A stretch of DNA of 64,000 nt from Scleropages formosus. Taxonomy: Eukaryota; Chordata; Actinopteri; Osteoglossiformes; Osteoglossidae. Below the pieces are notes generated by a model. That model saw nothing but the letters and a program-made list of their open reading frames with translations, was not told where the DNA came from and made no database searches. The stretch is from NCBI RefSeq assembly GCF_900964775.1, contig NC_041827.1:6433501-6497500 (forward strand), in the 5' to 3' direction. Positions 1 to 15,312 of this stretch are shown here, piece by piece (position 1 is the first letter of the stretch; each line of letters begins with the position of its first letter). A program made the position numbers and the translations under genes.

Positions 1-98
1 CTTTTTACATACAGATCACAACATTTCTGTCAATTGAGAGGGGTTCTAATTGTCCCAACCGTTGAAAAAGTTTCCTTGTAACATGGACTTACAGACAT

Positions 99-440
99 TA
101 CATTACATTTTTTTATTTAGCAGACACTTTCTCCAAAGCAACTTACAATGGATACTATGTAGTGTTACCAGCCCACACACCTTATTCAACAAGGTGACTT
201 ACACTGCTAGATACACTGGGTCACTCATCCATACACCAGTGGAACACACTCTCTCTGCCACTCACACACTATGGGTGAACCTAAACAGCATGTCTTTGGA
301 CTGTGGGAGGAAACCAGAGCACCCAGAGGAAACCCACGCAGACACGGGGAGAACATGCAAACTCCACACAGACTGAGCAGGGATCAAACCCACGTTCTCT
401 CGCACCATCCAGGTGCTGTGAGATGGCAGCGCTACTGTTG
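99..440 (-). repeat. V-SINE/DANA-like SINE
   Basis: Nearly full copy on the minus strand. Tail (TTTAGCAGACACTTTCTCC) at the left, central GGGAGGAAACCAGAGCACCC and CACGGGGAGAACATGCAAAC, tRNA-like head at the right. Referred to below as family B. Confidence 0.8.
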
Positions 441-1837
441 TACTGATATAAAGAATTACTTGTATGTCTAGAAGGAAAGTAACTATCAAAGTACAGCAGA
501 AGTAAGAAACAAGTCACACACTCATATGCAGAAAATTGCTCTAAAACAATATAACGTTAAAAATCTTTAACAGATTTAACACTGATACCTTTTTCTTACC
601 TGCGTTTGGGGTGAATCATTGTAAACAGATGTTTGGGAAAACAATGATGTCATCCTGCATCCCCAAACTGCTAATCAGAGCTGAGGAAATGACTGGACTC
701 TCCTTTTTTCTTCCGAACTGCTCATGGCTTCTCTTTAGATGCTGTTTCCTGAGCCACAGAGAGCTGGTGATACATAGATTACAGAGATACATGACATAGT
801 CATGGATCTTCTACCTCTTAATTATTTTAACATGGCAATGTTTCAGGATGTGGCAGTGATTACTTGGTCAGCATCACTATTACTGTGATGACTGAAGCAT
901 GTCCACGAATCCCCACATTATCCAAATTGCAAATTAGTGCCTTTATTGTAAACACAACTGACAAAATATATTGTCTGGTTGCAAGGTCTGGAAACACTTT
1001 CTGTAATGTTTCTATGTTTTGTCAACATGTTTTGGGCTTCACCACGAATTAGGGTTGTGAAAAATAACTACCTCATGACATAAAGTTTATTTATCATGCA
1101 AAGTCTGTTGATTAATGAAGAAAATGTAAAGTATCTGGGTGAAATGAGAAGTGGAAATGTACTGTGCTGACTTGCATGTCTGAATATAACCCTTTTGACT
1201 ATGATTTTACAAACTTGAACTTAACACATAATATAAGACTTGTTTTTGAGCAAGAAAATGCACTTTTTATCAGCTGAGGAATCTCCTCCTCCCTTCCGAT
1301 TTTCTAAACACATATATGCACTCTGCACTAGAGCCTACAGGGGAGTGTGTCTAAACGACCTTGGTGACTTCATATGATCTCATGTCTGAGGCAGCTGGAA
1401 CTGACACAAAACCTGTGGGGACAGGTTACTCTCTGTGAGATCTCAGGATTCAGAAACAGGCAGGAAAGTGAGAAGAAGAGGGTTAGACAGGCAGTGTCAA
1501 ACAAATGTGAGCAGATACCATAAGTGAAATGATAGGACGCTCTGATGGTAAAAGTGTTCAGAATAATACAGGAAAATAATTGAAAATCGTAAAAAATTTA
1601 CAATTCCAATTTAAAAAGTAGAAACGTGCTGTAAACATTTCTGAATTTTCTTAACTAGTACAGAATATGTTTAAAAAATATAAGGATATGCTTATTAATG
1701 ACATTCTAATTATAGAATACGGTCACTAATCTCTTTGTTTCATTTTCAGTTCCTTCAAAAACCAGTATTAGGACACATATTTCAATAGCAATGCATATGT
1801 AAATATAAAGATACAGTTTGTAAATCAACCATGACAC
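441..1837. other. Intergenic, no gene recognised
   Basis: AT-rich single-copy-looking DNA. Only short chance reading frames; a GC-richer patch at 1320-1500 is unexplained. Confidence 0.4.
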
Positions 1838-1989
1838 AATGGTTACAGCTGCCACCTCTACACTTAGAAGTTGCAGGAATCCCACCTCCTTCTAAGATAC
1901 TTATCCTAAGTAAAAATTACACAGATGTATAAACTGGTAAAACGTTGGAAGTCGTTTTGGAGAAAAGTATCAGCTAAATGAATAAATGT
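1838..1989 (+). repeat. tRNA-derived SINE, family C (old copy)
   Basis: Degenerate head and the tail TCGTTTTGGAGAAAAGTATC AGCTAAATGAATAAATG. Family C consensus elsewhere reads AGTGGTTAGAGC ... GAGCAAGGTACTTACCC and shares its tail with family B. Confidence 0.6.
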
Positions 1990-2096
1990 GAATCATTATC
2001 TTTACTGTGTTGTGAAGGGAAATATTTTATCATTATTCCCCACCAAATTATACAGTTCACATTACTATAATTGCATTTTATGGTTACATTGTGCAG

Positions 2097-2308
2097 CAGG
2101 GGGTGTGGTGGCACAATGGGTTTGGCCTGTGCCCGCTCCCTTGTGGGTCTGGGGTTCAAGTCCTGCTTGGGGTGCCTTGTGATGGACTGGTGTCCCCTCC
2201 TGGCTGTGTCCCCTTGGCCCCCAGCCCTGCGTTGCTGGCCTAGGCTCCGGTTTGCTACAACCCTGCCTGGGTCAAGTGGTTTCAGACAGTGTGTGTGTGT
2301 GTGGGTTA
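2097..2308 (+). repeat. tRNA-derived SINE, family A
   Basis: Copy of the GGGTGYGGTGGCRCARTGGG element with tRNA-like B box (GGTTCAAGTCC), body GATGGACTGGTGTCCC and terminal GTTTCAG(TG)n. Confidence 0.8.
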
Positions 2309-2611
2309 CAGTTGTGTATCTAGGCACTTCAGATTGTCAGATTATTTAGTAGTGCTGATATGGATCTTTACAGAGTCAACAGCAAATGGTGAGTTTGTTG
2401 TGGTTTGTTTAGTCAAAGCTATTAATAGCCCTTCAGCTACCAGCCCTCTTCAAGAAATAGAAAAGAAAGGCTGCTTCACATTATTACAACTGCTGGGCTG
2501 TGATCTTCATGCTCTTTTGAATTAGGGTATTTGTCAATCTTAGTTGATACTTTTAGCACAAGTCCAGATGATGTCTGATGCAGAATTTTTCCATTACCAA
2601 TATTATACAAT

Positions 2612-2838
2612 ATGGGGGCGCGGTGGTGCAGTGAGTTGGACTGGGTCCTGCTCTCTGATGGGTCTGGGGTTCAAGTCCCGCTTGGGGTGCCTTGCAACGG
2701 ATTGGCATCCCATCCTGGGTGTGTCCCCTTCTCCTCCAGCCTTACGCTGTGTTGTCGGGTTAGGCTCCAGCTCCCTGCGACCCTGTATGGGACAAGCGGT
2801 TCAGATGATGTGTGTGTGGGTGTGTGTGTGTGTGTATT
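2612..2838 (+). repeat. tRNA-derived SINE, family A
   Basis: Nearly full copy ending in (TG)n. GGTTCAAGTCCCGC is the B-box region. Confidence 0.8.
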
Positions 2839-3349
2839 ATACAATATAATATAACCAGAACGATACATATCTGACATATGAACATTAGAAATAATCATTT
2901 ACACTTTGTAAGATACTACTTTATAAAGTTCTTATCTCCTGGTACTAATACATGCACACAGAGAGAGAACACCAAGAATCAGCAATTCACAGGGAGCAAA
3001 TTTCTCACAAACCTGGATAATTGGGAATAATCCTGGATTTGAATTGTGGAATTAGACTGAAGCATCTGAAAAATAAATACAAACACACTAAGGACACGCA
3101 AACAGAGCCAAAAAAAGTTGAGACGGACACTGACTACCCAGGAAACGTGGAAGCAAAAGCACAAAAAAGACAAAAGTTAATTAAATTGTGCAGAAACTTC
3201 TCATTTTTAGTTTATTTTTCAACTGTACTATGTTATCACCTGTGTTCCAGCTCTTTAACTTACACATGCATTCATTGACATGCAAATGAAATGAAATAAC
3301 TAAATACAGAAGTAGTAAGAAATCAGTAAACCTGATGGGAAGAAATCCA

Positions 3350-3672
3350 CAGTGCATGGTGGCACAGCAAGAAGCGCCTGGGTGGTGCGAGAGAACATGG
3401 GTTCGATCCCTGCTCAGTCTGGGTGCAGTTTGCATGTTTTTCCCGTGTCTGCGTGGGTTTCCTCTGGGTGCTCTGGTTTCCTCCCACAGTCCAAATACAT
3501 GCTGTTCAGGTTCACCCAGAGTGTGTGCGAGTGACAGAGAGAGTGTGTTCCACTGATGTATGGATGAGTGACTCATTGTAAGCAGTGTATCTAGCAGCGT
3601 GGCTGGTAACACTACGTAGAGTTCATTGGAAGTTGCTTTGGAGAAAAGCATTTGCTAAATAAATAAACATAA
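3350..3672 (+). repeat. V-SINE/DANA-like SINE, family B
   Basis: Head GGTGGCACAGCAAGAAGCGC, B box GGGTTCGATCCCTGC, central TTTCCTCTGGGTGCTCTGG, tail TTTGGAGAAAAGCATTTGC TAAATAAATAAA. Confidence 0.8.
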
Positions 3673-5392
3673 ACCAGAATACCTGCGGAAAACCTACATG
3701 AACACAAGGAGAATAAGTACAATCTACACAGACACAGCTAGTGTGAAATTCAAACTCTGAACACAGTGAAGTTTTGGAAGAAGCAGGCTGCCTCCATCCT
3801 TATTTTATTTAATATGCATGAGCAGCCCCTATAATAATTAGAGACAGTCTGTAGTTCCTCCATCCTCGTCTTTTCATCCATTTTGTCTCCAACATCTCAT
3901 TATCTCCCATCTAGTTGAAATTTTCTTCCACAGTTATTATGTGTCTGTTCTCCTGCTTATTCACAATCTAAATATTATTTTGCTAATCCATCTTGCAGAC
4001 ATTAAATTGCAGGGAGCTTGAAGCCAGCCAGTTACTCTATTACCATCATCACACCATGTATTACAGTATCATTCCTTCCGTCACTCCTCTGAACTTACAA
4101 CAGGAGTAGAAACTTTCTCAATCTTGTTCACTACTCTTTCCCATTTTTATTTCGTTTTCTGTTACCTTCTCCCTTAAACAGGGAATTATCATCAAACTGA
4201 TGTAAATGGGTTTGGCCTTCTGTGAAGCCTTGCAAAAGATAAAAAATTAAGAAGAACATTGACACATTGCCTTTGGGTGTGGACTAGCATCCTGTTTCTG
4301 ACTTGGGCTGAAATAAGAAGTAAAGATACTGCCTATGTTATCTGAAACTGGGTGTGAGGAGGCTATTGAGTAAAGGATATCATGAGAAATTGAGTAAAAA
4401 GGAAATGTCAATTAAGATGCACACCAACATTCAGAAACAAATCTTCCCAATATGTAATGCAACTTGTCCTTTCTGCAGATAGAGGAAATACTCTGAAAAT
4501 TTATGAGGTGTCAGATGATCTGAAAGACTATAGCAGTCAAAAGGTGTGAATGTATTCCTACAAATAAAAGAGTTTTGTACAAATATCAGCATACTCTATA
4601 GATTGAGAACTTTCTTTGCAGTTTTCTGACTACAGTTGTGCAAAAACAAGATCTTGCCGTTTAGGTGGATAAACTGAGACCTTGTGGGTGGAGGCAGTGG
4701 GGGGAGAGAACGGTTAATCATTGTTCCTGTGTGTATTCGACCCACACAAACAACATAAACACTCCCAGAAGTGTCCTTCTTTTGTCACTCATTGTGTGGT
4801 GTACAACACGGTTTATGTACCTTGTGAGAGAAACAAGATTAACCCTTAGTCTGACCAAGTGATAAGGATTTATATACACAAACAATGAATGGCCATTTTG
4901 TCATGTAACAAATGATACAATATCATTCTTCTTTAAACATAAGAGAGACAATGAAATTTTTTTAGGATTAAGTCATGCCAAGGTTACCAATTCTTAAAAT
5001 TCCAACAACACCCTCTTTACAAACAACTTTTTTCTTCATAAAAATTACACAAACCTATGAAAGCTATGAGTCCATCATCCTAACCCCCAAATGTGTATAG
5101 TTCCAGAACACATGCTTGGTAAATGCGAAGCTGATTCCACCAACAGGTTAATGAAAAGGAAGCCAATTTATAATAAAACTAATTCTTTGAAGCTTAAGAG
5201 AAAAACAATCAACAACATCCAAACCTGACCTCTTAGACCCAATCATTGGGACATGTGGTAAATGGGGCACAGAGAACGGTATTGCACCTGTAGCTTGTTG
5301 CATGAAGGCAAGAAAAAAATCATCACTCTGTTGAATCGTAGAAGCAACTCACATGAGAACACCACATCCTCTGCAATCAGGCCTCAAGCTCA
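3673..5392. other. Intergenic, no supported gene
   Basis: AT-rich. Holds one isolated exon-like segment (4480-4544) described in the findings, otherwise nothing recognised. Confidence 0.4.
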
Positions 5393-5525
5393 TGTTTATG
5401 TAGGCGATGCTTTTCTCCAAAGTGACTTACAACGTTGAGCTACTTACAATGCTTTGCCCATTTATAAAGTTCAGTCATTTTAACTGCAGCATTTGTCAAA
5501 GTATCTTGAACTTAGTCTGAGACCA
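5393..5525 (-). repeat. SINE family C fragment
   Basis: Minus-strand tail GATGCTTTTCTCCAAAGTGA CTTACAACG with decayed body. Confidence 0.55.
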
Positions 5526-5913
5526 ATGGACTGCCAGGGGTGGAAGCAAGACAATGTGAAAGAATGAAACTATCCGCAGTCACACTTTCCACCAACAGGA
5601 TAGATGTGAGTATAGGGTTAACTATACTGGGTTTATATGCTGTCACACAAATACATTGCTGCAATTTTCTTGGCTAAATCTCTAAAGCCAGAACTGAAAA
5701 TTAAAAAAACAAAAATTTTGCCCAGAAAATTGTCTCTACAGAAGTCGTAAAGGACAAAACTTCATAAGGAAAACTTACTACAAAAAAGTGTTACAATAAC
5801 TCCATCTAGTGTTGTACTGCAATTAGAGGTAAATATACTGTAGGAACTTCCCTTTGCATGATGACTGTACATGTTGTAAGAATTCAGATTTACAAGGAAA
5901 TGTAATCTGTGTA

Positions 5914-6128
5914 AGGGGGTGCGGTGGCGCAGTGGGTTGGACCACGGTCCTGCTGTCCGGTGGGTCTGGGGTTCGAGTCTCGCTTGGGGTGCCTTGCGAC
6001 GGACTGGCGTCCCGTCCTGGGTGTGTCCCCTCCCCCTCCGGCCTTACGCCCTGTGTTGCCGGGTAGGCTCCGGTTCCCCGTGACCCCGTATGGGACGAGC
6101 GGTTCTGAAAATGTGTGTGTGTGTGTGT
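5914..6128 (+). repeat. tRNA-derived SINE, family A, with target-site duplication
   Basis: Full copy close to consensus. Flanked by the direct repeat TAATCTGTGT (about 5902-5911 and 6128-6137), the mark of LINE-mediated insertion. Confidence 0.88.
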
Positions 6129-6137
6129 AATCTGTGT

Positions 6138-6842
6138 CCTAAATTTTGCAAAAGAGCTATTAACTCATACTTATGCCTTACAAGTTGAGAAATGTAGAGT
6201 AAAACTATGAGATGGTGAAGTAGGCAGTCTCTACCCCACGCCTGGTGTCAAGGCTTCACCTCATGTGTCCATCTCCATCTATCATATTATCATCTATCAT
6301 AACAATGAGCCTTAAAATTAAACAAAGAAAAATTAAAAAAGGGATAAAATGACAACTTTTTTTAAGGCCAAAGAAAGCCTTATCCATCAGTTTAAAAATT
6401 ATAGTTAGAGCATGCTTATAATTCCCTTGAATTAAAGGCAACATGATTTATCATTCATTTATGTGAAAATTTGTGTTATAATATTTTGGAAGACATTTAT
6501 GGGAAAATATACTTTGCAAATACATAAGAAAGGGGTTGATTACAGAATTATAAGAGCTGCATCATTAGTATCCTGATGAAAACTACAGCAATAATCCTCA
6601 TTTTTATAGCTCATGTTTTTATTGATAATTAACTAATTATTTTGTTGACAAACTACTACTTTTATTACTGTAATTTTAAAGTGCTGAAATGGCTTTACTA
6701 TGAAGTGCTTTGAGAATCTGCATGTGTTACTATGATGTTACCAAAGCACTAGGTCACTCATTTGGAGAAAATAAACATTCAAAAAGCAACTGGATATTGA
6801 CTATGATGCAAAAAAAAAAAAAAATTGCTAAGCTGTTACAGG
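6138..6842. other. Intergenic, no gene recognised
   Basis: AT-rich, nothing recognised on either strand. Confidence 0.4.
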
Positions 6843-6900
6843 ACCCTCCAGAATTTTTGGCACCCTTGGTAAAGAGAAGACAAAAAAGGCTCCAAATAAT
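6843..6900. mobile_element. Tc1-like transposon end fragment
   Basis: CCAGAATTTTTGGCACCCTT GGTAAAG resembles the terminal repeat of fish Tc1 elements (compare GACACCCTTGGCAAAGATGAG at 41268). Confidence 0.5.
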
Positions 6901-6982
6901 GTATTTAATTAGTATTCAGATGAAGGTAACTTACAGCATGTTGAACTACCTAGAGTAATTCAGCTAATTTTACAGCTGAGTA

Positions 6983-7033
6983 ATGTAACACACACTATGG
7001 GCAATTTAGAGTCACCAGTTAGTTCACCTGAAA
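6983..7033 (-). repeat. V-SINE/DANA-like fragment
   Basis: CACACACTATGGGCAATTTA GAGTCACCAGTT is a fragment of the old fish SINE also seen at 19400-19446. Confidence 0.55.
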
Positions 7034-7514
7034 TACCACTTTGACTCTACTAGTAAGTAACATGACGACGATGAGAGAAACTCCAGACTGATCGTTGAAC
7101 TGAATTGGATGATTCCACATCTGTCTGAACCCCCACTTGTGAGGCACCAGCGATAGCCGCCGTGTCGACATTTTAAGTGCACGTCGTTTGAGAAATAAAC
7201 GCTTTAACATATTAAAATCTAAAGATACTGATTGACGTCCCGCAATTTCTATATTTCACATCGAGGCCAAGCTAACGTCCTCTCGCGCCAATAACAAACC
7301 GTCCACAGAAAGATAGCGAACCCCCATGAACCGGAAACTATTGACTCGCACTCAGTCGATATCGGCAATATTCATTAAGTGCAAAAATTATTACTAAGTA
7401 AGTTAAAGTATTATTTTTTAATAATGAAGGACAATGAACCAATATGAAATATTTAATAAAAATGAATAAGGACATTTTTGAAAGGTGAAATGACGCAGCG
7501 GAAGTAGAGGAAGT

Positions 7515-7531
7515 CCTCTTTTCGCCATTAG
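7515..7531 (+). promoter_or_regulatory. rpl10: Putative 5'TOP tract and short non-coding exon 1 of rpl10
   Basis: The sequence CCTCTTTTC followed by GCCATTAG and a GTGGGT donor matches the pattern of ribosomal-protein genes: transcription starting in a pyrimidine tract and a tiny untranslated first exon. It lies about 115 nt before the acceptor of the first coding exon. The exact start site is inferred; no TATA box is obvious. Confidence 0.45.
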
Positions 7532-7654
7532 GTGGGTACGTGTGAGGGTGGCTGCTCTCTTTGCGCTCCCTCGAAAAGTGTCAGAAATGATGGATTTGTA
7601 CACTATTTCATGGTTATAATATTTTGTAATTGTGTTTTATTATAGGCTGCAACC

Positions 7655-10379
<2,725 letters not shown>

Positions 10380-10424
10380 TTGCCCTGTTATTGTGGGGAC
10401 AGCTTCACATTTAAGATGTCAGGC

Positions 10425-10430
10425 AATAAA
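10425..10430 (+). terminator. rpl10: rpl10 polyadenylation signal
   Basis: Canonical AATAAA 46 nt downstream of the stop codon, consistent with the short 3' UTR typical of ribosomal-protein mRNAs. Confidence 0.8.
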
Positions 10431-11588
10431 GAAGTGATTAAACCACAAATGTGTTTTATATATGTTACTCAAAGAATTGAAAACAAAATATTTTGATTTC
10501 TGATCCCTACAGTGACATGTTTGTATATCTACTTGCATTGCATAGTCATCCACACAAAGAGAAACTCAGTAACAAATATTTATGCTAGTTTTTTAAACAA
10601 AATTTGAAATTTTGAAAACAACATCTAAAGGAACTTAAACATTAAAGCAAATAAATTGCAAAGAAAACAATCTGCTGGATTGCTTACTGGTGTGGCAGCT
10701 ATAGGAAAGGTGTGACAATTGTCCTGTAACATGAATGTCTGAGGCAATACAAGGTTAATCAATTAATGCTCAAATTGATAGTAACAATTACACAAGCTGT
10801 AAAGTTTGTCAAATTACATCGCAGAGTAACATCAACATTAGAGACATTGTTAAATGAGGCTATTGCTAAACAAAAGGCTTTAATATTACCACGTGATTCA
10901 GCTGATTTAGTACCCATGTAACGTTTTCTCAACAAAAGCTTCAAAAAGATGGTAATTATAGTGTAGCTGCAATTCAGTTGTATTCAAGGTAAGTGTGCAA
11001 ACTGCATAATACAGAGTATACAGAAACAACCTGAGCTTCTGAGTGGTATTTTGATTTGCCATCATATTGTGCCTGTGTTCAAGTGCAAAACTGAAGCATA
11101 CCTTGATCTTTGGATTAAAAACAAATTTGCTAGAATAGCTTCTTGAATACAGAAATAGATTGAAAATGATAAAGGACTGAATTCAAGGACATTAACAGAA
11201 TTATAGAAGAGCTGTAACGGAAGCATCAGAAAAACCGACAATGTCGACAGTATAATGCGTTGTACTGTTATAAATAGACCTAAACTGAAAATAAAGACCC
11301 ACAGTTTTAACTTGGATGTATCTTAAAGTGAAACAGTACACTGGTTAAAAAAGTAAGCACAACAAAAAGTTTGTTGGTTGAAAAAAAAATGCCTTACTGT
11401 TCCTCAGTGAGATGTATCTCTTCAATAAAACTGCATTTCCCCCTGGTAACAATGTGCAATTACCCAATGATAACTGAAAATTAATTTTTTTTATAATCAG
11501 TGCCAGCTAGATAATACATTCATGTTCATAATTTACACACACACACACACATCGTCTGAACTAAAAAAAAAAAGGCTCCAGTCACTCT
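10431..11588. other. Gap between rpl10 and dnase1l1 (convergent 3' ends)
   Basis: About 1.15 kb of AT-rich DNA without recognisable SINEs. Part is probably the 3' UTR of dnase1l1 on the minus strand, but no single polyadenylation signal stands out. A short (AC)n tract lies at 11534-11553. No further gene is seen. Confidence 0.5.
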
Positions 11589-14500
11589 TCACCCCCAGTC
11601 GGGTGAAGGGGTAGAAATGACAAATACGGCCAGAGAGATGACGAGCCGCCAGTCAACGGATGTCTGTTCCTGACCCGAGGAGCTTAACGTCTTCAGCTTT
11701 ACTTCCACGGGATAGTGGTCACTCACCTGCAACGCCTGAAACAGGAGCACCCACACCTTCGTGTCACACAGGTACAGACGAAGTGCACGCAACACCCAGT
11801 ACCAAACTGAAATGTACACCTTTCCACTCGGTGAAAGAACAAAGTCAAGCAGTTAGTGAAGAGTCCTCACTGTTGTTGTTGTAAAAGAACAAGGGGCCTC
11901 TTGAAGCTAAATATTAGGAAAAAAATTGAGGGACAGATGCTGAGTGAGAAAAACAGCCTTACCTGCTCCTGTGACAGGTGGAAATCTTTAGCAAAATCGA
12001 AGGGTCTTGCAGAATTAGGTACGATGGCTCTCAGGAACCGTTCTCCATGCACAACGATACTGAAAGAAACGAGACAGAGGTCCGGATCAACTTCCACTGG
12101 AAAGTTCAATGCATGCCAGTAGTGCTCATAACTTTGTAGACGTCATTAAATATGGATCGGTTCCTTTTTACTTCCCCTCAATGCAATCTGATCCTCTCTT
12201 CCTGGTTTAATATGTCAAACATGGAGTCAATCTCTAGATATTCCCACTCCTCACCGGTCATAGGCACAGTTAGTGGTATCCTTGACCGTCGTATCAACTT
12301 TATCGTCAATCAGCCAAGCAAATCCTGGCTCGGACATGAGCCTAATGTTCTTCCTGTTTTTCTTTGCCACGTATCCACATGCAGCGTTGAAGTCGCCAAG
12401 GAACATCACATCCTGCGAAGAACAAGTTGGCTACATAAGAGGGATGAATCTGCAAAATTTATGTTATACAGGCATTACATACTGAGACATCCATCTAAGA
12501 CTATAATTAAATTATCATAAAAAGGTCTGTAAATGTCGGAATAACAAAAGAGCTGTTCTGCAATCCAGGATAAAGCCTGTGAGCCACAACAAGCAAGAAT
12601 AGAGCATTCATTTTGCAAAAATATTAATTTTAGAACAGCCTGGATAAAAGTCATCTTCACTTTTTTTCATGGTTATATTGGCGTGCTGATAATTTTACCT
12701 CAATTCCCCACTTCTTTTTAACATCTAGGAAGACATCATATAGCTCATCAATCTCTTTGGTGGCGTTGGAGGGGGTCGTGTGCTGAGGAATTAGGACAAA
12801 CTCTCCAATCACTGCACACAGAGAGAGATGGTCAGAGGAAATGAGCACAAGTTTTCCCAGTCACAGCCTAGTCTGTTTTTTACATCTTCCATGTTTTCTT
12901 CAAAGATCTTTCTTGGACCTCTGAGGGCACCTACTTGTGCGGGGCGCTAGCAAGCGGAGCACAAAGGGCTCCCTAGCAAAAGCATCCTCATCACCCTTTT
13001 GTATGTCAGGGTACTGGTACTGGTCCCTCACAGTTACTGAACCTTTTCTGGAGAGACAGAAATGAACTTTAGAAAGACTGACATAATGCCACCCATTGCA
13101 TGTTCAAAATCCAGTGGTGCTTGAAAGTATGTGAAGTCCTTGTGTCCCTTAGTTTTACCGCAAAATGGTTATTTAATGAGAATCAGTGTTTCTCATGTGA
13201 CATAACAGGTATGTATTGACCAGTTCCATAGTTGCTTAGAGGAAATCGTGTGTGTAGTAAAAGCACGGTAGTAGTGCAAATGTCAAAATAAGTGAAGCCC
13301 AAGTTGCATTGGTTAAATCAAGTAGGTAAGTAGAATCAGGGGTGTAAATCATAGTCATTTATTCATTCTATAAGCTTATTTTACAATTTCACGTGCAGAT
13401 TTTATAAGTTATTTTAATATTTTATGCAACAAAAATCATCATCCCTACAGGGTTGACACAATTTAAAGCAGCACTATACATATATATTTCCATTTAGCTG
13501 ACACTTTTTTCCAAAGCAACTTACAATGTTAGAATTATTACAAGCTTACAATTATTTATCCATTTATACAGCTGGGTAATTTTTACTGGAGTAATTTAGG
13601 GTAAGTACCTTGCTTAAGGGTACTACAGCTGGAGGTGGGATTCAAACCTATAATACTGGGCTCCAAAGGCAGCAGTGCTACCCACTACACTACCAGCTGT
13701 CCCCATGAAATGCACAAATATCACTATGTTAAAGAGAAGGGTTTAAAAATATTCTTTGATAAAGTTCTGTTTCTCTGTTACATTACTGGTGAGTAAAGTG
13801 GCTGTTTTAGCCCCCATGCTGAGCATGAGCTCTGTGGTCACCCCTCTGAGACTCTGAGTTTGAAACCCCTGATCCTAAAGAAGGTAACTGAGATTTACTC
13901 ACCTGTAGACAAAGACATACTGCTCTTGGTAAATAGGGGTTCTACCCAAACGCTCGCTGGCCACATAAGCGTACTGATGGGCTTCATCATAACTTGAAGA
14001 GAGAGCAGAGGGCTTAAGGAGAAGCGTCTGAAAAGAGGAACTACACATTCATCCTCACGTGAAAACTGAATTTCCCCCATTTAAACACTTTAAAACATCC
14101 AGACCGAGAACATTTGTTGCGGATATAGTCTTACTGTGGTAGCTAATTCTGTAACAAATTTATTGTAATTAAGAAATACCGAAGAAAATAATATTTTTTT
14201 TTCCATTTTTGTTGAATATCATTTTTAATCTTCATTCAAGTACTACTTTTAGGGAATGAAAGTTCAGCTCTGCTCCACTCTGGTAGTGCCCTGTGTCACT
14301 GTAACACTACATTTTACTGTTTATCCTTCTGTACCGCACTGGAACTTTGCACAGCTATGCTACGCACACTTTACCCTGTACCTGTTGAGCAGCGACAGCA
14401 GGGTAGGGATTGCTTTCCCTCGACCGTCTCTCACCTCCTGAAGCAGACACACATCGTAGCGAGACAGAACCTGAGAACGACAAGGGTAGAATCAAGAAAA

Positions 14501-14821
14501 AAAAGCAGAACACATGAGCTGCAGACACGTCCAAGGGCTTAGTTCCTGAGGGAAATGGTTTTTTGGAGGGTTTCCCTCGTAGTATGCAAACTTAAAGCAC
14601 AAAGACTAAAACTTCCGACTAAGACAATATAGTTGTTGAGCGAACCAGATGCAAATCACAGACGGGTGTCTCACCCTGACCAAGGTTGTCATGATTCTCT
14701 CATTGGCTGCCTTGGAATCACCAAAGCTCTGCATGTTGAAGGCACAGATTGTGAAAGCGGCGCTCCGTATCGCTCCACAGAGAAGAGCGAAAAGGAGAAC
14801 TGGAGATGTGTGGATCCTCAT
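11589..14821 (-). CDS. dnase1l1: Deoxyribonuclease I-like 1, complete, 8 coding exons
   Basis: Secreted or GPI-anchored DNase I family endonuclease (Ca/Mg dependent). Coding exons, 5' to 3' on the minus strand: 14821-14675, 14470-14382, 13992-13903, 13047-12935, 12811-12699, 12412-12255, 12059-11963, 11726-11589. They sum to 945 nt, 314 residues; all junctions are GT-AG and phases agree. Residues 1-21 are a signal peptide (MRIHTSPVLLFALLCGAIRS) followed by FTICAFNMQSFGD. Family residues are present: LLQEV (E61), FLGDFNA (D191, N193), TNCAYDR and SDHYPVEV (D272, H273). The hydrophobic C-terminus WRLVISLAVFVIST is consistent with a GPI-anchor signal, as in mammalian DNASE1L1. Position next to rpl10 on the opposite strand matches human Xq28 and supports this orthology over other DNase1-like paralogs. 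Intron 4 contains a MITE and a SINE. Confidence 0.93.
13112..13479. mobile_element. MITE copy 1 (Tc1/mariner-like ends)
   Basis: About 365 bp non-coding element with terminal inverted repeats: CAGTGGTGCTTGAAAGTATG on the left, decayed complement ending GCAGCACTATA on the right. Same family at 29600 and 36643. In dnase1l1 intron 4. Confidence 0.7.
13480..13705 (-). repeat. SINE family C
   Basis: Minus-strand full copy directly next to the MITE: tail GACACTTTTTTCCAAAGCAA on the left, GGTGGGATTCAAACC (B box) near the right. Confidence 0.75.
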
Positions 14822-15015
14822 GGTGGGTCTGGAGGCAGAAGGAGAAAGAGGATCTATCACAGTATTGTCAGCTCCAGCAATATGAAGTAATGTCATCTTT
14901 TTATGTAATGAGCCAATGTTGGGTGTAAGAGACTCTTAGCCCCTACATAACGTCGCTTGTGTGAGCCTTTACTTTGTCTGGCCTTGCGTATTCTAGTGGC
15001 TATAGTATTATTACA

Positions 15016-15017
15016 GT

Positions 15018-15051
<34 letters not shown>

Positions 15052-15312
15052 CCCACAAGGGAAATTATTATGTTACAGCAGCAGAACACAAGTCTGAAAA
15101 TACTTGCAATATAAAAAAAAATGAAATCAATATAAAAAATATAAAAACATATAAAATAAGTGGAAAAATACAAGATAAAAATATGTACAATTATATATAC
15201 AGTTGGAGGAATAATAAATAAGTATATTAAATAAATAAATCAAAACAGTATGTAGTGCAAGTAGTGCAACAGTATATAGTGCAAGTTGTGCAGAATGGTA
15301 AGAACAGTATTA
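15016..15312 (-). mobile_element. LINE 3' end with (GATA)n tail
   Basis: (GATA)n at 15018-15050 then TCCCACAAGGGAAATT and the low-complexity AGTGCAAGTAGTGCAACAG block, the pattern of a Rex/RTE-type fish LINE 3' UTR read on the minus strand. Compare 56555. Confidence 0.55.

Noticed and set aside
50-489. Overlapping open frames of 66-108 codons on both strands
   Set aside because: They lie inside a V-SINE copy. The same peptide strings ([16 protein letters not shown]) recur at every family B copy.
2150-2165. tRNA gene-like B boxes (GGTTCAAGTCC) at many positions
   Set aside because: They belong to SINE heads; no full tRNA cloverleaf was found.
3181-3651. 156-codon minus-strand frame
   Set aside because: Mostly antisense of a family B SINE.
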